From the NCBI GenBank assembly GCA_035629025.1, contig DASPIU010000009.1, positions 62,001-126,000 on the forward strand: a DNA stretch of 64,000 nucleotides. Direction: 5' to 3'. Below are positions 32,920 to 41,902 of this stretch, piece after piece. The stretch's first letter is position 1. Each line of letters begins with the position of its first letter. Below the pieces are notes generated by a model. The model was not told the DNA's origin. It made no database searches and saw only the letters and a list, made by a program, of their open reading frames with translations. The DNA comes from Stenotrophomonas_A sp035629025 (lineage in GTDB: Bacteria > Pseudomonadota > Gammaproteobacteria > Xanthomonadales > Xanthomonadaceae). Both the position numbers and the translations under genes were made by a program.

Positions 32920-34003
32920 AGCCGGCAGCCTCCCGGTTGGCGTCCAGTTGCAGCACCGCGTCGATGTCCGCCGGCGTTGGCGCATAGCCATACAGCTGGC
33001 CGTAGGCGCGCGCGATCTCGGCACGCAGCGGCCAGTCGAAGCGCCGCGGATGCAATTGCATCGCCAGCCACTTCCAGTACAGCGGCGACTCCTGATTCGG
33101 CGCATCCCAGCGGTAGCCGCCGTTGGGCGCCTTGTAGACGCGGCGCGAGCGCACCGCCGGCAGGTCGGCCAGCCGCGGATCGTCCAGCACCGTGCGCGGC
33201 AGCAGGTCCGGCTCGAAGGTGTTGAGCACGATGACATCCGGTGCCCAGGCCAGAATCTGCTCGGCGCTGACATTGCGCGCACCGCGCAGCCCGCCGGCAA
33301 CGTTGTGGCCTCCGGCCAGGGTCACGTCATCATCGAAATTGGTGCCCTGCCCGGCCGCGCGGTACTGCGGCCAGTACCGCGCCAGATACAGCACGCGCGG
33401 CCGCTGCGCGGGCGTCAGCGTCGAGCAGACGCTGGCCAGTTCCCGCCGCACCTGCTGGCGCCAGGCCAGTTGCGCGCTGGCCTCGGCCTCGCGGCCCAGG
33501 GCCTGGCCCATCAGGCGGATCCATTCGACGGTGCGCGCTTCCTCGCCATACAGCAGCGCAGCCACCGGCAAACCAGCCTCACGCAACGGTGCGATCAGCT
33601 CATCGCCCAGATGCCCCCATTGCCATACCAGGTCCGGCCGCATGCCGAGCAGCGTTTCCACGTTCGGGGCGAACCCGGAACGGGTGATGTCCGCGCGCAC
33701 CGCCTGCGCCGCTGGATAGATCCGCGACAGCACTCCAGTGCGCATCTGCGCGTATGCATTGGGATGCATGCCGGCCAGCCGTGCCGGGCCATGGTCCAGC
33801 GACATGTGCAGCGAGCCGGCGGGCATCGGCACGGTGACCACGCGCTGGACCGGGCGCGACAACGCCAGCTGTTGGCCGAGCATGTCGGTAAGCACGATCC
33901 GGTCGGCGGACGTGGCGGGCGTGACCGGCACAGCGCGCCGCGAACACGCCACTAGCGCGGCCAGGAGCAGCAATGGAAGCGAAAAAGCGCAGAGCCGGGA
34001 CAT
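32903..34003 (-). CDS. Iron-type ABC transporter substrate-binding lipoprotein
   Basis: A 366-residue binding protein with a lipobox (LVACS, Cys at about 20). A class III (BtuF/FhuD) fold: RVVTVPMPAGSLHM, NVETLLGMRPDLVWQWG, a central helix, and AEQILAWAPDVIVLNTFEPDLL. The ATG at 34003 is chosen; a TTG four codons earlier lies close to the Fur box. It is the first gene of a seven-gene operon (binding protein, permease, ATPase, two amidotransferase-like proteins, TonB receptor, FmdE-like protein). Confidence 0.85.
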   Translation of the reverse strand: MSRLCAFSLPLLLLAALVACSRRAVPVTPATSADRIVLTDMLGQQLALSRPVQRVVTVPMPAGSLHMSLDHGPARLAGMHPNAYAQMRTGVLSRIYPAAQAVRADITRSGFAPNVETLLGMRPDLVWQWGHLGDELIAPLREAGLPVAALLYGEEARTVEWIRLMGQALGREAEASAQLAWRQQVRRELASVCSTLTPAQRPRVLYLARYWPQYRAAGQGTNFDDDVTLAGGHNVAGGLRGARNVSAEQILAWAPDVIVLNTFEPDLLPRTVLDDPRLADLPAVRSRRVYKAPNGGYRWDAPNQESPLYWKWLAMQLHPRRFDWPLRAEIARAYGQLYGYAPTPADIDAVLQLDANREAAGYARFR

Positions 34004-34016
34004 CGCCTTCGTCAAT

Positions 34017-34035
34017 AATGGGAACCATTCTCAAC
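34017..34035. promoter_or_regulatory. Fur box between the ABC operon and the Crp/Fnr gene
   Basis: AATGGGAACCATTCTCAAC matches the Fur palindrome AATGAGAATCATTCTCATT at 15 of 19 positions. It lies 14 bp from the binding-protein ATG and 26 bp from the regulator ATG, so it could repress both directions when iron is plentiful. Confidence 0.65.
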
Positions 34036-34060
34036 TTACCGGCCGCCGCCTCCGCCACAA

Positions 34061-34867
34061 ATGACTTATGTCAATCCAACCGCGACGAGCCGGGTGCTCG
34101 CCGCGCTGCGCGCGCACCCGTGGTTCGCCGAAGTCGACGCGCCCGCCTTGCAGGCACTGCAACGCCACAGTCGCTGGCTGCAGTTGGACGCTGGCTGCAC
34201 GGTGTTCCGCGAGGGCGAGCCGGCGCTGAGCTGCCTGCTGGTCTGCAGTGGCCAGTTGCGGGGCGTGCGCTACACCGTCGATGGGCAGGAAAAGGTGTTC
34301 GGGCACATCGGCCCGGGTGGATGGGCCTCGGTGGTGTCGCTGTTCGCGCGCGAGCCGCGGCACCTGCACAGCATCAACACGCTGGAACCGGTGCAGGGCT
34401 GCGTGATCGATGGCGCCGCGCTGCGCGCGCAATGCCTGCGCCACCCTGCCCTGGCCTGCCATGTGCTCGCGCATGCGGCCGGGCTGATCGATCACCATAC
34501 GGCGCAGATCGACTGGCTCACCTCCAGCAATGCCGAGGAGCGGCTGGCCGCCTACATCCTGCGGTTTGGCAAGCCGCAGCCGGGCGAACCGGTGCGGTTG
34601 CCGCTGAGCAACGCGCAGATCGCGGTGAAGCTGGGCATGCGCTCGGAAACCCTTAGCCGCCTGCTCGGCAAATGGCGGCAACTGGGTTGCATCGCCAAGA
34701 ACCGCGCGCAGCTGCGCGTGCTCGATGTCGAATTCCTGCGCCGTCTCGCCGCGCAAGGCCTGCCTGCCCGCAGCGCGGACGGCCCGGCCACGGGCACGGA
34801 GGTTACGTTTGGTTACGCCGCGTGCGCAGATGCGCCGCGACGGTATCAAAGGCAGCCGAGACGATGA
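34061..34867 (+). CDS. Crp/Fnr-family transcriptional regulator
   Basis: A 268-residue regulator: cyclic-nucleotide-binding-like domain (about 15-135; LDAGCTVFREGEPALSCLLVCSGQLRGVRYTVDGQEKVFGHIGPGGW), dimer helix, then HTH_Crp (LSNAQIAVKLGMRSETLSRLLGKW, about 187-210). There is no N-terminal cysteine cluster like that of Fnr. The tail after residue 235 is unusual and probably disordered. It lies between two iron-uptake units and 26 bp from a Fur box, so it may be an iron-regulated local regulator. The effector is unknown. Confidence 0.8.
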   Translation: MTYVNPTATSRVLAALRAHPWFAEVDAPALQALQRHSRWLQLDAGCTVFREGEPALSCLLVCSGQLRGVRYTVDGQEKVFGHIGPGGWASVVSLFAREPRHLHSINTLEPVQGCVIDGAALRAQCLRHPALACHVLAHAAGLIDHHTAQIDWLTSSNAEERLAAYILRFGKPQPGEPVRLPLSNAQIAVKLGMRSETLSRLLGKWRQLGCIAKNRAQLRVLDVEFLRRLAAQGLPARSADGPATGTEVTFGYAACADAPRRYQRQPRR

Positions 34868-34881
34868 GAACCACTCTCATC
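34863..34881. promoter_or_regulatory. Fur box upstream of the second TonB receptor
   Basis: GATGAGA-ACCAC-TCTCATC, a perfect 7-5-7 palindrome matching the Fur consensus at 15 of 19 positions. It overlaps the stop of the Crp/Fnr gene and lies 12 bp before the chosen receptor start at 34894. Confidence 0.7.
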
Positions 34882-34893
34882 AAGGACGCCTCG

Positions 34894-37023
34894 ATGCCAC
34901 GACCGCTGGGACTTCTGCCGCTCATTCTTTGCATCACCGCCGCCAGGGCCGCCGCCGCCGATTCCCCCGCGCCTGTCGTCGAACTCGATCGGGTCCACGT
35001 CAAGGGCCGCGCCCAGGCGCTCTACCGCACGGACGACGCCGCCGTCGCCACGCGGACCGATACCCCGCTCACACGGGTGCCGCAGTCGGTCCAGGTCGTG
35101 CCGCGGCAGCTGATGGAAGACCAGGCCGCGCGCCAGGTCACCGACCTCTACCGCAACATCGCCGGCATCAGCCCTTTCAATTACGCCAGCGTGACCCTGC
35201 GCGGCTTCCGCCAGGAAAACATGCTCTACGACGGCCTGCGCGGCGATCCCTATGGCGGCCTGACCATCCCGCAGCTTTTCAACATCGAACGGGTCGAAGT
35301 GCTGAAGGGACCGACCGGCGCGATGTATGGCGGCGGCGAACCCGGCGGCACCATCAACTATGTCAGCCGCATGCCCACGCATCGCGTCGAACGCCGCGCC
35401 CGCCTGCAACTGGGTAACGAGGACTTCGTCGCCGGCTCGGTGGAACTGGCCGGGCCGCTCGCCAGCAGCGAGCGCGTGCGCTATCGAGTGGGCGGCTATG
35501 CCGACACGCAGACCGGCCCGCGCTGGAATGCCGACCAGCAGACCCGCATGGGCGATGTGGCGCTGGCCTTCGACGTGGGCCAGACCGGCGAACTGCTCGT
35601 GCAATACACCACGGTGAGCCAGGACCTGGGCGGCAACCGCCTGCGCGGCGTACCCGCCGACGACAGCGGCCGCTTCCTCGCCAGCCGCCGCTGGAACCAC
35701 AACGAGTCCACCGACTTCCTCAACATGCGCGCCAATGTTGGCCTGGCCCGCTACCGCTTCTCGCCCGCCGCCGACTGGGACGTGGAACTGGCGGTGCGCG
35801 GTTTCAGCAACCGCGAGCAACAGATCTATCACGAGCCGATGGGCGTGCAGGACCGCGACGGCGACGGCGTACCGGACTGGATGACGCGCGAACTGCGCAA
35901 CCAGTCACGCGAGAACCAGGGCCTGGCGATGGCCGGCCACGCGCTGTGGCGTGCGCAATGGGGCAGCGTGGCGCACAAGCTGATGCTGGGTGCCGATCGC
36001 TTCACCCTGGACCAGCTGTTCGAGGCACAGACGGCCAACAGCGCCGACCGCAAACGCAGGCCCGGCCCGGTGCCCGGCATTTCGCTGCGCGAGCCGCGCT
36101 ATGGCCTCACTTCGTATGCCGATTACGGACTCGATCGTCTGCCGTGGCGCCGCGAGCGCACCAGCAGTGTGCGCGAAGGCGTGTTCCTGCAAGACGAAAT
36201 CACCCTGTCGCCGCGCTGGTATCTGTTGGCCGGTTTGCGCTGGGATAGCTTCGAGGACCGCAACCGCATCGGCGGCCAACGCGTCAGCGGCAGCGACACG
36301 AGCTGGCGCGTCGGTGCGACCTGGACGCCGCAACCAGCGACCAATCTCTATGCCAGCCTGGCCAGCGGCTTCATGCCACAGGCCGCCGCGCGCCAGCGCG
36401 TGTCGGTGGGCGGCCCATTCGCGCCCGAAACCAGCCGGCAATGGGAAGTGGGCCTGAAGCAGGATCTGTGGCACGAACGCCTGCGCCTCAACGCCGCGCT
36501 GTACCGGATCGAGCGCAGCAACATCGTGCAGCCGACCGGACGCTCGATCGCCGGTGTCGACCAGCTCGCACCTTTGGGCCTGGTGCGCAGCCAGGGCGCC
36601 GAGCTCGAATTGATGGCCGACCTCAGCGAGCGCTGGGTGCTCAACCTGGCCTATGCCTTCAACGATGCGCGAGTGATGCGCGCCGGGCCGGGCGGAACAC
36701 GCGACGCGGTGGGCCGCCGCTTTGCCAATGCACCGCGCAATACCCTGAGTGCCTGGACCCGCTACGCCTTCCCGGCGTGGTCCTCGGCACTGGGGTTTGG
36801 CGCCGAGTACATGGGAGAGCGCATCAGCACGCAGGGCCAGGTATTGCGCCCCTATGTGCTGTTCGACGCCAGCTGGCAGACGCGCTGGCGCGACTGGCAG
36901 TTCCAGCTCAACCTCAAGAACCTGCTCGACACCACCTATGCGGTCAGCGGCTTCACCCGCCGCAACGGCCACTTCCCCGGCGAGCCCCGGCGCATCTACC
37001 TGCAGGCCACCTACAACTTCTGA
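34894..37023 (+). CDS. Siderophore-type TonB-dependent receptor
   Basis: A 709-residue receptor of the ferrichrome/hydroxamate type. Signal peptide MPRPLGLLPLILCITAARAAAA; the plug has TPLTRVPQSVQVVPRQLMEDQAARQVTDLYRNIAGI, VTLRGFRQENMLYDGLRG and VEVLKGPTGAMYGGGEPGGTINYVSRMP. The barrel ends in YLQATYNF. I chose the ATG at 34894 because it has AAGGA seven bases upstream and a clean signal peptide; the ATG at 34864 lies inside the Fur box and would add ten charged residues. The 3' end overlaps the convergent esterase gene by 13 bp. Confidence 0.9.
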   Translation: MPRPLGLLPLILCITAARAAAADSPAPVVELDRVHVKGRAQALYRTDDAAVATRTDTPLTRVPQSVQVVPRQLMEDQAARQVTDLYRNIAGISPFNYASVTLRGFRQENMLYDGLRGDPYGGLTIPQLFNIERVEVLKGPTGAMYGGGEPGGTINYVSRMPTHRVERRARLQLGNEDFVAGSVELAGPLASSERVRYRVGGYADTQTGPRWNADQQTRMGDVALAFDVGQTGELLVQYTTVSQDLGGNRLRGVPADDSGRFLASRRWNHNESTDFLNMRANVGLARYRFSPAADWDVELAVRGFSNREQQIYHEPMGVQDRDGDGVPDWMTRELRNQSRENQGLAMAGHALWRAQWGSVAHKLMLGADRFTLDQLFEAQTANSADRKRRPGPVPGISLREPRYGLTSYADYGLDRLPWRRERTSSVREGVFLQDEITLSPRWYLLAGLRWDSFEDRNRIGGQRVSGSDTSWRVGATWTPQPATNLYASLASGFMPQAAARQRVSVGGPFAPETSRQWEVGLKQDLWHERLRLNAALYRIERSNIVQPTGRSIAGVDQLAPLGLVRSQGAELELMADLSERWVLNLAYAFNDARVMRAGPGGTRDAVGRRFANAPRNTLSAWTRYAFPAWSSALGFGAEYMGERISTQGQVLRPYVLFDASWQTRWRDWQFQLNLKNLLDTTYAVSGFTRRNGHFPGEPRRIYLQATYNF

Positions 37024-38510
37024 TCAGAGCCGATGCCGGCCTCGCGCAAGGCCTGCGCCCAAATGCGGTAGCCGGACTCGCTCGGGTGCGTGGTGTCGGG
37101 CATCAACGCCTCCGGCAGCGTGCCGTCCTTGCGCAGGAAGCGCGGGCCGATGTCCAGCCAGTGCACCTGCGCATCGTTGCCGAAGCGCGCGGCAAGCAGG
37201 CGGTTGGTCTGCGCGATCGGCGCGCGCAGCGGATCACCGGCATGCCGTCCGCGCGGGAAGATGCCCATCAACACCACCTTGGCCCGCGGCAGGCGCGTGC
37301 GCACCTCGGCCACCACCGCCTCGACGCCGGCCGCGACTTCGGCCGGCGTACTGGCGCGCGCATGCTCGGTACCGGTGAGGTTGTTGGTGCCGATGTTGAT
37401 CACGACCCATTCCGGCGCCAGCCCGTCGAGCTCTCCCTGGCGGATGCGCCACAGCACGTTCTGGGTGCGGTCCCAGCCGAAACCGAGGTTCAGCACCGGG
37501 CGCCCGGCGTACAGCCAGTGCCAGGACTCGGGACCGCTGGCGCGCACGCCGCGCGGCTCGCCGCTCCAGAAATGGGTGATCGAATCGCCGATCATCACCA
37601 CCTGCGGCTGCAGCGTGCGCGCCGTTGCCAGGGCACCGCGATGGCGTGCGATCCAGTCGTAGGAGTCCTGCTCCAGCCACGGCACCGGGATCAGCGCGGT
37701 GTTGAACCCTGTGCCCAGCTGCGCCATCGGCACGCGTGTCGGCTCGCCCAGCAGGCGCGCCAGGGTCGGCTCGATCGCTTCGGCCATCATCCGCTGGCCC
37801 TGCGTGTCCGGATGCAACGCGCCGGCCGGCGGGGTGAAACGCGTGTCGTAGAAGCGCGCGGTATCGAGCTGGCCATCGCGCTGGAAGATCGAACCGATAT
37901 CGAGGTAGGTCACACGCGGATTGTCGCCATAGCGTTCGGCCAGGTAGCGGTTGACCTGCGCGTCGGCGCGGCTTTTCTCGGCGGACACCGCGCTGGGCAG
38001 CAGGCCAAGCAGAAGAATGCGCGTGTTCGGCAGCTTCTGTTCCAGCGCGGCCACGACCGCATCGATGCCCAGCTGCGTATCGTCCGCGCTGTGCTTCAGC
38101 CAGCCGGTGTTGTTGGTGCCTATCAGCAGCACCGCGACCTTCGGTTGCAGGCCATCCACCTCGCCGTGCGCCAGCCGCCACAGCACATGCTGGGTGCCAT
38201 CGCCGCTGAAGCCGAGGTTGAGCGCGCCACGGGCGCCATAGAAGGTCTGCCAGGTGGGCTGGAAGTCTTCGTCGGGGGCGTTGGCCTTCTCGTAGTTCTG
38301 GGTGATCGAATCGCCAATCAGCAGCAGCGGCGCCTGCGGGTTGGCGCGGACCTGTTCGAGCACCTTGGCGTGGCGCTGCGCCCACCACGGTTGGTCAAGG
38401 CGGTCGGTGGGAATGGCCGAGGGTGGGAGGTCGGCCGCGCTGGCCAGCACGGGCAACAACAGCACCAGCGCCAGCAGGCCGGCGCGCACGAAGGCATGAC
38501 GCAGTTTCAT
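37011..38510 (-). CDS. Exported tandem SGNH hydrolase (PAF-acetylhydrolase gamma-like)
   Basis: A 499-residue exported protein (signal peptide 1-25) with two SGNH esterase domains in a row. Domain 1 has GDSIT (Ser68) and GTNN (131-134). Domain 2 has GDSIT (Ser310), GTNN (374-377) and the D-x-x-H pair Asp472/His475. Both contain LNLGF-x-x-D-x-TQ-x-VLWR, the pattern of PAF-acetylhydrolase Ib catalytic subunits. In domain 1 the His (233) is kept but Gly230 replaces the catalytic Asp, so domain 1 may be inactive. The substrate is probably an acyl or acetyl ester in the periplasm; unknown. Confidence 0.8.
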   Translation of the reverse strand: MKLRHAFVRAGLLALVLLLPVLASAADLPPSAIPTDRLDQPWWAQRHAKVLEQVRANPQAPLLLIGDSITQNYEKANAPDEDFQPTWQTFYGARGALNLGFSGDGTQHVLWRLAHGEVDGLQPKVAVLLIGTNNTGWLKHSADDTQLGIDAVVAALEQKLPNTRILLLGLLPSAVSAEKSRADAQVNRYLAERYGDNPRVTYLDIGSIFQRDGQLDTARFYDTRFTPPAGALHPDTQGQRMMAEAIEPTLARLLGEPTRVPMAQLGTGFNTALIPVPWLEQDSYDWIARHRGALATARTLQPQVVMIGDSITHFWSGEPRGVRASGPESWHWLYAGRPVLNLGFGWDRTQNVLWRIRQGELDGLAPEWVVINIGTNNLTGTEHARASTPAEVAAGVEAVVAEVRTRLPRAKVVLMGIFPRGRHAGDPLRAPIAQTNRLLAARFGNDAQVHWLDIGPRFLRKDGTLPEALMPDTTHPSESGYRIWAQALREAGIGSDQKL

Positions 38511-38651
38511 CGACGAATGATCCCCAACGGTTTGCCCCGCGATTGTGGTGGGCCGGGCTGCCGCACCACAAGCAGTGCGCCGATGTCGCGAGGGCTGGTT
38601 GCGCTTGCTTGACAGCTCCACCGCGCCGGGCGAAAATTCCCGTCCTGAGCT

Positions 38652-38729
<78 letters not shown>

Positions 38730-38736
<7 letters not shown>

Positions 38737-38791
38737 ACAGTTCAAAAACAAACACCGCGAAAGCGGTGTTTTTTTTTGAACTGCTGGTGCC
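38730..38791. terminator. Terminator extending into the tRNA CCA end, copy 2
   Basis: Arms 38730-38758 and 38763-38791 with two mismatches around GAAA; core ACACCGC-GAAA-GCGGTGT then nine T. Same structure as at 26911 with different substitutions. Confidence 0.85.
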
Positions 38792-38918
38792 GGGCCTCGA
38801 GCTTGCCTCTCCCCCGCGCCGTTGGCGCGCCCCCCTCAACAGAGGGGGGCTCTCCTCCAGAAGGTGATGGAGGGTCGGAAGCGCTACGCCTGATGGGCCC
38901 CTGCGCTGATGGGCCCAC

Positions 38919-38992
38919 TGTAGGAGCGGCTTCAGCCGCGACTGCGATTGACGGATCGCGGCTTCGTCGGTCGGGGCTGAAGCCCCTCCTAC
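38919..38992. repeat. Paired REP element
   Basis: TGTAGGAGCGGCTTCAGCCG, linker with ATCGCGGCTTCG, then GGGGCTGAAGCCCCTCCTAC. Confidence 0.85.
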
Positions 38993-39012
38993 GAAGGTGC
39001 ATACGCGCGCAT

Positions 39013-39038
39013 AAAAAAGCCCCGCCTTGCGGCGGGGC
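39013..39038 (-). terminator. Rho-independent terminator of the emrRCAB operon
   Basis: On the minus strand GCCCCGCC-GCAA-GGCGGGGC followed by six T, about 80 bp after the emrB stop. Confidence 0.88.
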
Positions 39039-39118
39039 CCGGCCGGGGCTTTGGGGGAGGGAGAAAGCACCGGCCGGTGGAGGTGCGCCGCGGAGGGGGC
39101 TCCGCGACGCGAGGTGGC

Positions 39119-40705
39119 TCAGTGGCCGCCAGCGGCGGCAGCGCCACCCGCGCCAGCACCGAACGGCGGCTTGGCCACCCACAACAACGCGATGATTGCC
39201 AGGAAGGTCCAGCCCAGCAGGTAGAAGATGTCGTTGAAACCCATCTGCGAGGCCTGGTGGCCGATCATGCCGTTCAACACCACCGCGCCCTGCTGCAGGT
39301 CGCCATGGCCGGCGGCCAGCACCTGGTCGCGAATGCCCGGCTCGTAGATCGAGATGTGCTCGGTCAGGTGCGCGTGGTGCTCGACTGTGCGCCGCGACCA
39401 CAAATACGTCGTCAACGACGCGGCAAAGCTGCCACCCAACGTGCGCAGGAACGTCGCCAGACCCGAACCGGCCGCAATCTCGCGGCCATCGAGGTCCGAC
39501 AGCAGGATTTGCAGCACCGGCATGAAGAACAGCGCCACGCCCACGCCCATCACCAGCTGGATCATCGCCACGTGGTGGAAATCCACCTGCAGGTTGAAGT
39601 TGGAGCGATAGAAACTGGTGAACGACATGAACACGAAGGCGATGCTCGCCAGCACGCGCAAGTCGAAACGCATCGCGTACTTGCCCACGAACGGGGTCAG
39701 GATCACCGGCAACACGCCGATCGGCGCGGTCGCCAGGCCGGCCCAGATCGCGGTGTAGCCCATGTCGCGCTGCAGCCACTGCGGAATCAGCAGGCTCACG
39801 CTGAAGAACGCGGCATAGGCCACCACCAGCACCAGCGTGCCGGCGCGGAAGTTGCGATGCCGGAACAGGCGCAGGTCGACGATCGGGTCCTTGTCGGTCA
39901 GCTCCCAGATCACGAACACGATCAGCGCCACTGCGGACACGCACGCCAGCACGACAATCAGCGTCGAGCTGAACCAGTCCTCGTCATTGCCCAGGTCCAG
40001 CACCAGCTGCAACGCGCCGACGCCGACGATCAGCAGCACCAGGCCCATGTAGTCCATCTTCGGCCGCTCGGTGTGCTCCGGGCGATGCCGCAACTGCGAG
40101 CCGACGATCGAGCTGGCGATGATGCCCAGCGGCACGTTGATCAGGAAGATCCATTCCCAGCTGTAGTTGTCGGTGATCCAGCCACCGAGGATGGGCCCGG
40201 CAATCGGCGCGACCACGGTGATCATCGCCAGCAGCGCCAGCGCCTGGCCGCGCTTTTCGCGCGGATAGATCGACACCAGCAGGCTCTGCGTGATCGGATA
40301 CATCGGGCCACAGACGAAGCCCTGCAGCGCGCGCGACACCACCAGCATGCCCATGCTCTGGGCCAGGCCGCACAGCAGCGAGGCCACGGTGAAGGCCAGC
40401 GTGGACCACACGAACAACTTGGTCTCGCCAAAGCGGCGCGACAGGAAGCCGGTCAGCGGCAAGGCAATCGCCATGCTCACCGCGAACGAAGTGATGACCC
40501 AGGTTGCCTGCTGCGAGCTGGCGCCGAGGTTGCCGGCGATGGTCGGCAGCGACACGTTGGCGATCGTGGTGTCGAGCACCTGCATGAACGAGGCCATCGC
40601 CAGGCCGATCGTGCACAACACCACGTTCGGCGGGCGGAAGCCGGCCGCCGCGGCGGCGGCCGGAGCACCCGGCGCGCCGGGTGCGGCAGGAGCTTGCGCG
40701 GACAT
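39119..40705 (-). CDS. emrB: EmrB-type MFS drug:proton antiporter (DHA2)
   Basis: A 528-residue, 14-helix transporter. Motifs are LDTTIANVSLPTIAGNLGAS (DHA2 motif D1), QQATWVITSFAVSMAIALPLTGFLSRRFG (motif A) and GQALALLAMITVVAPIAGPILGGWI (motif C of exporters). The N-terminus is Ala/Pro-rich. It expels hydrophobic compounds together with EmrA and the outer-membrane channel encoded upstream. It starts 6 bp after emrA. Confidence 0.92.
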   Translation of the reverse strand: MSAQAPAAPGAPGAPAAAAAAGFRPPNVVLCTIGLAMASFMQVLDTTIANVSLPTIAGNLGASSQQATWVITSFAVSMAIALPLTGFLSRRFGETKLFVWSTLAFTVASLLCGLAQSMGMLVVSRALQGFVCGPMYPITQSLLVSIYPREKRGQALALLAMITVVAPIAGPILGGWITDNYSWEWIFLINVPLGIIASSIVGSQLRHRPEHTERPKMDYMGLVLLIVGVGALQLVLDLGNDEDWFSSTLIVVLACVSAVALIVFVIWELTDKDPIVDLRLFRHRNFRAGTLVLVVAYAAFFSVSLLIPQWLQRDMGYTAIWAGLATAPIGVLPVILTPFVGKYAMRFDLRVLASIAFVFMSFTSFYRSNFNLQVDFHHVAMIQLVMGVGVALFFMPVLQILLSDLDGREIAAGSGLATFLRTLGGSFAASLTTYLWSRRTVEHHAHLTEHISIYEPGIRDQVLAAGHGDLQQGAVVLNGMIGHQASQMGFNDIFYLLGWTFLAIIALLWVAKPPFGAGAGGAAAAGGH

Positions 40706-40711
40706 GGTCGA

Positions 40712-41890
40712 TCAGCCCTTGCTCTGTGCCGGCAGATTGGCCTGGATGATGCGGTGAATGTCCGCGTCGGCCTGCTGCAACTGCTGGGCAAAGATGTCGG
40801 TATTGAACACCGCGCCCTTGGCGACCTGCGTCGGCAGCACGCTGCCCTTCTGGTCATGCAGGTTGACGTCGACCTTCATCGACAGGCCAATGCGCAGCGG
40901 GTTTTCCTTCAGCTGCTGCGGGTCGATGGCGATGCGCACCGGCACGCGCTGCACGATCTTGATCCAGTTGCCGCTGGCGTTCTGCGCCGGCAGCAGCGAG
41001 AACGCGCTGCCGGTGCCCAGGCCCAGGCTTTCCACCTTGCCCTTGTAGGTCACGCCGCCGCCGTACAGGTCCGAGCGCAGCTCCACTTCCTGGCCCAGGC
41101 GCATGTGCTTGAGCTGGGTTTCCTTGAAGTTGGCTTCCACCCACACCTGCTCCAGCGGCACCACCGCCATCAGTGCGGCACCGGGCTGCACGCGCTGGCC
41201 GACCTGCACCGAGCGCCGCGCCACATAGCCGGACACCGGCGCGACGATCGCGCTGCGGGCATTGTTGAGGTAGGCCTGGCGCAGCTGCGCGGCGGCCGCC
41301 TGCACGTCCGGCTGGGTCGCCACCACGGTGTCGTCGACCAGCGCGCGGCTGGTCTCGAACTTCTCGCGCGAGCCGCTCAGCGCGGCTTCGGCGGCGGCCA
41401 GTTCGTCACGTGCGTGGGCCAGTTCCTCGTTGGAGATCGCACCGCTGGCGGCGAGGTCCTTGCGCCGCGCGAAGTCGGCGCGCACGCGGTCCAGGGCGAC
41501 CTGGCGTGCATTGAGGTCGGCCTGCGAAGCTTCCACGCTGCGATACAGGCCGCGCACCTGGCGCACGGTACGCGCCAGGTTGGCTTCGGCCTGCTGCACG
41601 GCGACCTGCGTGTCGGCCGGGTCCAGTTGCACCAGCAACTGGCCGCGCTCCACGCGCATGCCGTCCTCGGCACCGATGCTGACCACGGTGCCGGCCACCA
41701 GCGGGGTGATCTGCACCTGGTTGCCCTGCACGTAAGCGTCATCGGTGTCCTCGAACCAGCGGCCGTAGAGGAAGTACCAGACGGTCACCGCGGCGATCAG
41801 CACGATCACCAGCACGGCGAGGATGCGCAGCAGCTTGCCGCGCTTGCTGCCCGCGGCGGGAGTGGGGGATGTGGGGGTGGGCTGGCTCAT
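40712..41890 (-). CDS. emrA: EmrA-type membrane fusion protein
   Basis: A 392-residue periplasmic adaptor with one N-terminal membrane anchor (LLRILAVLVIVLIAAVTVWYFLYG). A lipoyl/biotinyl half-motif (DDAYVQGNQVQITPLVAGTVVSIGAEDGMRVERGQLLVQLD) is followed by a long alpha hairpin and the second half (SAIVAPVSGYVARRSVQVGQRVQPG). It connects EmrB to EmrC. It starts 12 bp after emrC. Confidence 0.92.
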   Translation of the reverse strand: MSQPTPTSPTPAAGSKRGKLLRILAVLVIVLIAAVTVWYFLYGRWFEDTDDAYVQGNQVQITPLVAGTVVSIGAEDGMRVERGQLLVQLDPADTQVAVQQAEANLARTVRQVRGLYRSVEASQADLNARQVALDRVRADFARRKDLAASGAISNEELAHARDELAAAEAALSGSREKFETSRALVDDTVVATQPDVQAAAAQLRQAYLNNARSAIVAPVSGYVARRSVQVGQRVQPGAALMAVVPLEQVWVEANFKETQLKHMRLGQEVELRSDLYGGGVTYKGKVESLGLGTGSAFSLLPAQNASGNWIKIVQRVPVRIAIDPQQLKENPLRIGLSMKVDVNLHDQKGSVLPTQVAKGAVFNTDIFAQQLQQADADIHRIIQANLPAQSKG

Positions 41891-41902
41891 GATCGGGCTC
41901 TA

